This document shows, in pieces, positions 62,846-64,000 of a stretch of DNA of 64,000 nucleotides (its first letter is position 1; every line of letters begins with the position of its first letter). The notes beneath the pieces are model-generated. The model worked only from the letters and a program-made list of their open reading frames with translations. It did no database searches and had not been told where the DNA came from. A program made the translations under genes and the position numbers. Source of the stretch: Pullulanibacillus pueri (lineage in GTDB: Bacteria; Bacillota; Bacilli; Bacillales; Sporolactobacillaceae); assembly GCF_014639255.1 (NCBI RefSeq), contig NZ_BMFV01000019.1, positions 1 through 64,000 of the forward strand, read 5' to 3'.

Positions 62846-64000
62846 CTAGCTTTCTAAAAGCTCACGAAGTTTAGCGACATGTTCTCGACTTCCTGTCACA
62901 ATCAAGCGATCCCCTAACAATAATTCTGTATCACCATGCGGGATAATGGAGTCCTTTCCTCTAAAGGCACGAATAATAATGGCATCGCCTTGAAAAGGAA
63001 AATCCTTAAGCTTACAGAAGTGATACTTCGGATTATTCATCCGCACCTCATGAAGGAGAGAACGATCTTTTGTCAAGATATCGACAAGCCCTGGTGTTTC
63101 AATCAATGCCCGAAGAATTGTTTTGGCTGAGAGTAAACTTGAATATACCTCAATGCCTTTATCTCTTAAAGATTCGACCATGTCAGGGGTTTCTACTCGG
63201 GCAATAATACGTTCCACCCCATGATTTTGCGCCTCTAGCGCAAGTTCAGCATTTAATTCATCCTGCTTAGTCGCCAAAATAATAATATCGGCATCAAAGC
63301 CATGGACTTCATTGACAGTCTCAATCCTGCAGTCCGGAATGTCCCGAACTTCAAAGGTCGACTGTCCCATTTGATCCACCCGATCCCACTTCTCCTGTTT
63401 TCGATGAAAAACAACGGTCTCAAAATTCTCTTTATCTAATTCTAGTGAAATAGGCAAAGTAATTTGATTTGCCCCAATAAAGACCACTTTTTTCTTGGCC
63501 TTTTTATGTTCTTCTGTCGGAAAAATCTTTTTAAATGCTATCGGACCTACAATGGAACTTATCACGCCGACTAAAATAATGGCTGACGACATTTTTGCTC
63601 CTATGATGCCCAGACGCTCCCCCACTCGAGCAGCGGCAATCAATAGCGTTAGCTTTGCTGAAATCAGCATGCCCACACTCAACACTGTTCGCCACCCATA
63701 CCATTTCCTGAGAAATAATGCCGGTACAAGCTTCGCAAGGTAAAAAGCCACAAGAAGCATCGGAATGAGGACAAGAACTTGAGGATCTGTAAAAATTGAA
63801 CGGAGATCCAATTCCACGCCAACCATTACGAAGAAAATAGGGATTAAAAAGCCATAACCAAAGGAATCGAGCTTATGCACCATTGTTGGATTGGGTGATA
63901 ACAGTGAAACCAATACGCCTGCTAAGAATGAGCCTAAAATAATCTCCGTACCCAAAGACTCTGCTAATCCTACGAAGACAATAATAAGCGCAAAGACTGC
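62846..64000 (-). CDS. CPA2 monovalent cation:proton antiporter with TrkA domains (5' end outside window)
   Basis: The visible 384 residues are the C-terminal part of a KefB/YjbQ-like antiporter. Several TM helices come first (GSFLAGVLVSLLSP, FFVMVGVELDL), then a TrkA-N (RCK) nucleotide-binding domain beginning VVFIGANQITLPISLEL and a TrkA-C domain ending LLLGDRLIVTGS. The reading frame is open to the right edge, so the N-terminal half is missing. In B. subtilis yjbQ is not far from fabI. Confidence 0.88.
   Translation of the reverse strand, partial: AVFALIIVFVGLAESLGTEIILGSFLAGVLVSLLSPNPTMVHKLDSFGYGFLIPIFFVMVGVELDLRSIFTDPQVLVLIPMLLVAFYLAKLVPALFLRKWYGWRTVLSVGMLISAKLTLLIAAARVGERLGIIGAKMSSAIILVGVISSIVGPIAFKKIFPTEEHKKAKKKVVFIGANQITLPISLELDKENFETVVFHRKQEKWDRVDQMGQSTFEVRDIPDCRIETVNEVHGFDADIIILATKQDELNAELALEAQNHGVERIIARVETPDMVESLRDKGIEVYSSLLSAKTILRALIETPGLVDILTKDRSLLHEVRMNNPKYHFCKLKDFPFQGDAIIIRAFRGKDSIIPHGDTELLLGDRLIVTGSREHVAKLRELLES

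Overview
The window looks like chromosomal DNA of a spore-forming member of the Bacillales (Bacillaceae or Sporolactobacillaceae type). Supporting this are strong Gram-positive ribosome binding sites, frequent GTG and TTG starts, TnrA, BceRS-BceAB, an SspP-type spore protein, six tiny YjcZ-type proteins, and a fabI to yjcFGH segment in B. subtilis-like order. I see no active phage, insertion sequence or CRISPR array.

Layout. 0-0.2 kb: tandem vegetative promoters firing leftwards, probably of an rRNA operon beyond the left edge. 0.5-2.3 kb: LLM oxidoreductase and two small genes. 2.4-7.0 kb: bacitracin-type resistance module (bceRS-bceAB) with a BceR-type box and a 30-codon membrane peptide coupled to bceB. 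7.1-16.4 kb: LCP cell-wall ligase, CBS protein, YojN/YojO AAA-VWA pair, GH25 lysozyme, ArsB/NhaD-type transporter, P1 (DmpA) peptidase. 16.8-20.2 kb: sspP, pantothenate transport (yhdT-panF), a holin-like protein, the first YjcZ gene and a Gly/His/Tyr repeat protein. 20.3-24.5 kb: five-gene YtrA-type GntR/ABC operon with a perfect YtrA operator. 24.6-33.5 kb: YerD-type FMN protein, second holin-like gene, uppP, esterase plus DCC protein, four YjcZ genes, intracellular subtilisin, tnrA with two perfect TnrA boxes facing a small fbpA-like operon, and a YckD-type protein.

34-45 kb: ring-cleavage dioxygenase with an MhqR-like operator; EAL-PilZ protein behind a c-di-GMP-I riboswitch; YndM, CBO0543, YtaF; a MurA homologue with Asp in place of the catalytic Cys; FAH-family enzyme; tatA; ykvI; and a SAM-I riboswitch in front of an fbpA-like gene plus a TSUP exporter. 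45.9-53.4 kb: probable old genomic island bounded by a 37-bp direct repeat (35/37 identical), carrying an MFS transporter, a DUF4396 membrane protein with a CsoR-like operator, csoR-copA-copZ, a rhodanese pseudogene, and an integrase remnant ending at tRNA-Val. 53.6-64 kb: PgpA-type phosphatase, yjcH-yjcG-yjcF, a DUF421 protein, five unrecognised genes in the position of the B. subtilis cotO-cotZYXWV coat cluster (some with sigma-K-like promoters), fabI, and a CPA2 antiporter cut by the right edge.

The main themes are envelope stress (Bce, Ytr, LCP, UppP, MurA-like), late sporulation (YjcZ family, repeat protein, coat-like cluster, SspP), metal and sulfur control (CsoR island, SAM-riboswitch operon) and nitrogen control (TnrA). 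Family assignments rest on recognised motifs and gene order, not on database searches.
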